This document shows, piece after piece, positions 61,004 through 64,000 of a stretch of DNA of 64,000 bases (its first letter is position 1; every line of letters begins with the position of its first letter). Below the pieces are notes generated by a model. That model saw only the letters and a list, made by a program, of their open reading frames with translations. It was not told the DNA's origin and did no database searches. The position numbers and the translations under genes are program-made. The stretch covers positions 248,001 to 312,000 of the forward strand of contig NZ_CP016796.1 of assembly GCF_001895265.1 (NCBI RefSeq), written 5' to 3'. The stretch is from Francisella uliginis. Lineage in GTDB: Bacteria; Pseudomonadota; Gammaproteobacteria; Francisellales; Francisellaceae.

Positions 61004-61334
61004 TTAGTGAAAACTAGGCATTTTAGTTAAATCAAAATCTTCTTCATACTTATCTATATCTTTTAGATATAAGCACAAATCTTGAAAGTCTAAACAACTT
61101 TCGACCATTGAAGACTCTTTATGGTCACTAAAATTGCTATCTGTCATATGGTTTATTAAATTAATAAACTGTTCCATAATTTCAGTATTTAATATACTCA
61201 TCTCAGCTGCTTGAGCAATGCTTATTTTTTTTGATTTTTCTATTTTTTTTAACTAAATTAGTTATATCACGAAAAATAGCTTCTAACATTTTATTATTTT
61301 CAAAATTAATAAATGTACTTTTTGGATCAATCAT
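61004..61334 (-). pseudogene. Small gene split by a frameshift at an A8 run
   Basis: Two short frames lie in tandem on this strand: 61334-61203 (43 residues, starting MIDPKSTFIN) and 61201-61004 (65 residues, starting MSILNTEIME). Near 61243-61250 there is a run of eight A. Removing one A fuses the frames into one protein of about 109 residues with the joint VKKIEKSKKISIAQAAEMSIL, which reads sensibly through the gap. It could be a frameshifted pseudogene, a phase-variable gene or a site of ribosomal slippage. I do not recognise the product; it is acidic at the C-terminal end. Confidence 0.6.
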
Positions 61335-62326
61335 TCTATATCAATATTATTAACTAGTAGGTGACTATTATACTTATAAAATACGTTATAATCTTAGTTA
61401 TATTCCTCTGTACACGATGATTTTCATATTTTGAGTTCCTTATTTGTTTTATTGAGTACTCTTAAGCAAAGAGAAAAGTCTTTTACAGAGAAAGCTATCT
61501 TTTGAATTGCATTAATAATCATATCCAAACCATACCTAAAATAAGAGTTCTGCAACCTTCCATGCTTTTTTCTAGGAATAGGTTTTATTTTAGCATCTTT
61601 ATACTCTCCAACCTTATGAACCCATACAAAGGCTATAGATATCAAAGCTATTAACTTTGATATTTTATTAGTATCAGTCAAATGAGTATCTTCTAGATTA
61701 AATCCTCTGCCCTTAAAAGCTTGAAATAAATTTTCAATCTCCCACCTCATACCATAAATAGGTATCAGTCTCTTTATACTATTGGAATTACTAGCTACAA
61801 TAAGTAGTTCACCCGTATGCGATCTAGTGCCAGATAGATAAACACTTTGGTTACAAATACTTCTTTGATCTCTAAGATCCTTATGCTCATGAACAGTTAA
61901 GTCATCAAATAGTGTTGAGACCTTAGCGCTGAAACCTCTAGTGTTAGTTGTCATAAGGTTGTTTTTGATTCTAACAACATAATCAATACTTTGAGATTCT
62001 AACCAACTTAACCAGTCTTGACCTATAAACTCTCTATCTCCTAATATACAACCAATACGTTGTTTACCAAATTTAGCAATAAACTTTTTGACTAAATCTA
62101 TTCTAAATCCAGAATCAGAATTACCTCTATGATCTAATAAATCATAATATAATGGTATTGCTATACCTTCATACACAGCTGATAGAACTAGAATATTTAT
62201 ATCTGTTTTTCCAAACTGCCAGTTTGTCCTATCAAGAATTAGATATAATTTATCTTTAGTTGATAAAAGATGTTGTATACTGAATTGGGCTATATCATTA
62301 ATATCAAACTCTACTTCCTTGAAGAA

Positions 62327-62547
62327 GTTTTGGATTGTATCTTATAAACAGTGATTAATCTTGTATTCTATCATCCTTGATAAAATATAAGAAAGAGATG
62401 AGACTTTGACCTTGGATTGGTTATTGAAAACCGTGAGAATCAAAAAGCTCATCTCAATCACGACTTTAAAACGCGAACGGTAGAAAGGTCATCAAAGACC
62501 GAATGTACAATCCCGCGATTATGAGCCTAATAAAAAGGATACCAAAC
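62327..62547. ncRNA. Candidate bridge (seeker) RNA region of the IS110-type element
   Basis: Two stem-loops are visible. Donor-type loop: GAGATGAG (62395-62402) pairs with CTCATCTC (62448-62455), extended by TTTGA/TCAAA and capped by GGTT/AACC. Its internal strands hold TTGGATTG (62412-62419), identical to the left terminus at 62330-62337, and TGAGAATCAA (62434-62443), complementary to the right terminus TTGATTTTCA (63489-63498) except for one G-T pair. Target-type loop: CGCG (62472-62475) pairs with CGCG (62514-62517), capped by GGTC/GACC. Its first strand, AACGGTAGA (62476-62484), equals the sequence rebuilt across the insertion point (62326 plus 63501-63508). This is the bridge-RNA plan known from IS621. 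Which strand is transcribed is not settled. Confidence 0.6.
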
Positions 62548-63492
62548 ATGACAGATAAAACAATAAAGTATTTAGGAATAGATATATCAAAAAAGTGGAT
62601 AGATGTTTGCTATGGCGATAAAGGCAAAGTTAAGCGTATAGCCATGAAAAAGAGTAGCATCAACTCTTTCATAAAAAAGCATTTTGAAGAAAACGAAGCT
62701 GTTTTAGCAGTATTAGAAAGTACTGGAGGTTATGAAGTTCTGCCAGCAAAATGTTTAGAAAGCTTTGGCATAAAAGTCCACATAGCTCACCCTAACAAGG
62801 TGGTTTCATTTGCTAAAGCCATGGGATGTTTAGCAAAAACTGATGCTATAGATGCAAAAGTACTAAAGGCTTATGGTGCGTTTATTAAAGACGATGATAT
62901 ACGAGGCTTACCTAGCGATCAAGATCTAGAGTTGAATGCACTAAGCTCTCGCCTAGGTCAGCTTAAAGAGACTCATCATCAAGAGGCTTGTCGTTTAGGT
63001 TTGGTTAAAGATAAAATCTTGAAATCATCGAGTGAAAGAATGCTTAAATACCTGAAGAAAGAGATAGAGAAAATAGAGCAACACATGATGGCAATCATAA
63101 ATGAAGATAAAGTACTAGCTAACAAGTTTGACATATTAACATCGATGCCTGGTATTGGTGCAAATACTGCCTGCTGTATTGTATGTGATTTACCTGAAAT
63201 TGGCAGAATTAACAATAAAGAAATAGCTGCTTTAGTTGGTGTAGCACCTATTACAAATCAGAGTGGTATGAAAAGCGGCTATTCTGCAATTAAGTATGGT
63301 CGCTCTAAAGTACGCAAAACATTGTATATGGCTGCATTAGTAGCTACTAGGTTTAACTCTAGGATGAAGGATTTTTATAATCGTTTATTAGAAAATGGTA
63401 AAATCAAAAAGGTTGCTATAGTTGCTGTTATGAGAAAAATGCTTGTAACTCTCAATGCTATGGTTAAGCAAAATATGCAATTTAGTGCTTGA
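62548..63492 (+). CDS. IS110-family transposase (serine plus RuvC-like DEDD)
   Basis: The start at 62548 (MTDKTIKYLGIDIS) is preferred to the longer frame from 62503, whose extra 15 residues come from the structured left end. The 314-residue protein has the RuvC-like N-terminal domain with GIDISKKWIDV, VLESTGGYE and KTDAIDAKVL carrying the acidic residues. A coiled-coil stretch follows. The C-terminal domain has LTSMPGIGANTACCIV and GVAPITNQSGMKSG, whose serine is the likely nucleophile. The gene is complete and looks functional. Confidence 0.92.
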   Translation: MTDKTIKYLGIDISKKWIDVCYGDKGKVKRIAMKKSSINSFIKKHFEENEAVLAVLESTGGYEVLPAKCLESFGIKVHIAHPNKVVSFAKAMGCLAKTDAIDAKVLKAYGAFIKDDDIRGLPSDQDLELNALSSRLGQLKETHHQEACRLGLVKDKILKSSSERMLKYLKKEIEKIEQHMMAIINEDKVLANKFDILTSMPGIGANTACCIVCDLPEIGRINNKEIAALVGVAPITNQSGMKSGYSAIKYGRSKVRKTLYMAALVATRFNSRMKDFYNRLLENGKIKKVAIVAVMRKMLVTLNAMVKQNMQFSA

Positions 63493-63943
63493 TTTTCAAG
63501 ACGGTAGATTCTTCTATAGTTTGACTCTATCAGATTATTATTTTTAAAGTATCTAGCTATCTTCGATAGATTAACAGTTTGAGCTGATATTAGTCCAAGT
63601 AATAGATTGCTAAAGCAATCTATTCTTGACTTGTGCCAATCAAATATTTTAGATAAACTTCCTGTTAGCTGATTAAGGTGCTTTTTCATCTGTTCCAAAT
63701 AATGAATATATAAGGCTTTAGTCAGCTAACTCAACTTTTTTTGTCGTGTACAGAGGTTATATTCATATATATCTCATAATATGTATCTTTAATGACTAGT
63801 TTGTATTACTATTAATTGGGTATAAATAAAATAAAGCCTCTAAACCTTCTTTAGATACTTCATTCACTATTTTACTAGTAAAAATTTTTAACCTAAAAAG
63901 AACTTTAATAGTTCTTAATATTCTAAAATTAAGAGAGGATAAT

Positions 63944-64000
63944 ATGCCAAGAATAATAGTTGACCCTAGAAAGCCTTTTGATATTAGTCTGAGAAACTTT
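63944..64000 (+). CDS. rpsU: 30S ribosomal protein S21, 5' part
   Basis: Nineteen codons are present before the window ends: MPRIIVDPRKPFDISLRNF. The pattern matches S21, which helps mRNA binding on the 30S platform. GAGAGG lies 8 bases before the ATG. Francisella carries several different S21 genes; which one this is cannot be decided from the fragment. The IS4-type element ends 187 bases upstream, in what may be the promoter region. Confidence 0.85.
   Translation, partial: MPRIIVDPRKPFDISLRNF

Larger units (their letters stand above)
62327..63500 (+). mobile_element. IS110-family insertion sequence
   Basis: The boundaries come from rebuilding the interrupted IS4 transposase and are good to about two bases. 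The 1174-bp element has no target duplication and no clear terminal inverted repeats, as is usual in this family. It has a 221-bp non-coding left end, one transposase gene and only eight bases after its stop. If circularised, the ends would form TTGATT (63489-63494), 17 bases, then TATCTT (62338-62343), a plausible junction promoter reading into the element. Confidence 0.88.
61424..63689 (-). pseudogene. IS4-family transposase, interrupted
   Basis: The N-terminal 63 codons (63689-63501, starting MKKHLNQLTGSLSK) and the C-terminal part (62326-61424) join exactly in frame as IYR-FFKEVEF once the insert is removed, giving a 363-residue DDE transposase. The catalytic acids lie in LILDRTNW, ILGDREFIG and the YGMRWEIENLFQAFK segment, which fits the Y(2)R(3)E(6)K signature of IS4. 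The interruption inactivates it, although the ends remain and could be moved by a complete copy elsewhere. Confidence 0.92.
61405..63756 (-). mobile_element. IS4-type insertion sequence with target duplication
   Basis: Terminal inverted repeats CCTCTGTACACGA (61405-61417) and TCGTGTACAGAGG (63744-63756) bound the element. A 7-bp direct repeat TTATATT lies immediately outside at 61398-61404 and 63757-63763. The element is 2352 bp, of which about 1174 bp is an inserted IS110-type element, so the original IS was close to 1178 bp. The transposase is on the - strand. Confidence 0.93.

Noticed and set aside
61424-62176. A free-standing 250-residue transposase gene starting MYEGIA
   Set aside because: The frame continues upstream to 62326 and joins the N-terminal part at 63501; the internal ATG is not the real start.
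62503-62547. Longer start for the IS110-type transposase (MYNPAIMSLIKRIPN)
   Set aside because: These codons overlap the end of the structured left region and the family N-terminus fits the start at 62548.
62327-63500. Target-site duplication for the IS110-type element
   Set aside because: The interrupted gene rejoins seamlessly with no repeated bases at the ends.

Overview
The window is chromosomal DNA from a low-GC gammaproteobacterium that I read as a Francisella. The reasons are the close protein resemblance to Francisella ribosomal proteins, the order fusA-rpsJ without tuf, an rplD beginning MDLN, and an rpsU-like gene beginning MPRIIVDP. A full arginine pathway, two large chitin-active proteins and active-looking insertion sequences suit the environmental and fish-associated branch (philomiragia/noatunensis-like) better than F. 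tularensis. The species call is inference.

Layout. 1-16684: the str, S10, spc and alpha ribosomal operons run on the + strand as one block (end of rpsL to rplQ, with fusA, secY and rpoA). 16796-21085: a voltage-gated-type potassium channel, htpG and an unknown membrane protein. 21086-21600: palindromic extragenic repeats, including a MITE-like element. 21601-30830: aspartoacylase, then arginine biosynthesis as argCJBF and argGH on the - strand and argD on the + strand, with argR and well-formed ArgR boxes. 31059-32570: a YfcC-type transporter. 32974-38575: two GbpA-like secreted chitin-binding monooxygenases flanking a LuxR-type regulator. 38983-47925: pyrG, ndk, accD, folC, tsaE, a Sel1-repeat protein, murJ and gshA. 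48105-54235: rpmE, a ferredoxin-NADP reductase, small secreted proteins, a qmcA-like gene, an AGCS transporter flanked by a direct repeat, and an unknown exported protein. 54236-61334: a second MITE-like element, copA, a Bcr-type exporter with divergent LysR regulator, a carboxyethylornithine synthase-like enzyme, a cold-shock protein and a small frameshifted gene. 61405-63756: an IS4-type element with a 7-bp target duplication, interrupted by an IS110-type element. 63944-64000: start of rpsU.

How the parts work together. The arginine genes form a regulon: tandem ArgR boxes lie between argC and argD, and a perfect box lies before argG. The two chitin-binding proteins share signal peptide, linker and C-terminal domains but differ in the catalytic domain, which suggests duplication followed by gene conversion or divergent selection.

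The most interesting signal is in the IS110-type element. Its 220-bp non-coding left end folds into two stem-loops. One carries sequence matching both termini of the element. The other carries a 9-nt match to the sequence rebuilt across the insertion point. This is the layout of an IS110-family bridge (seeker) RNA with a donor loop and a target loop, here with its own target preserved in the interrupted IS4 transposase.
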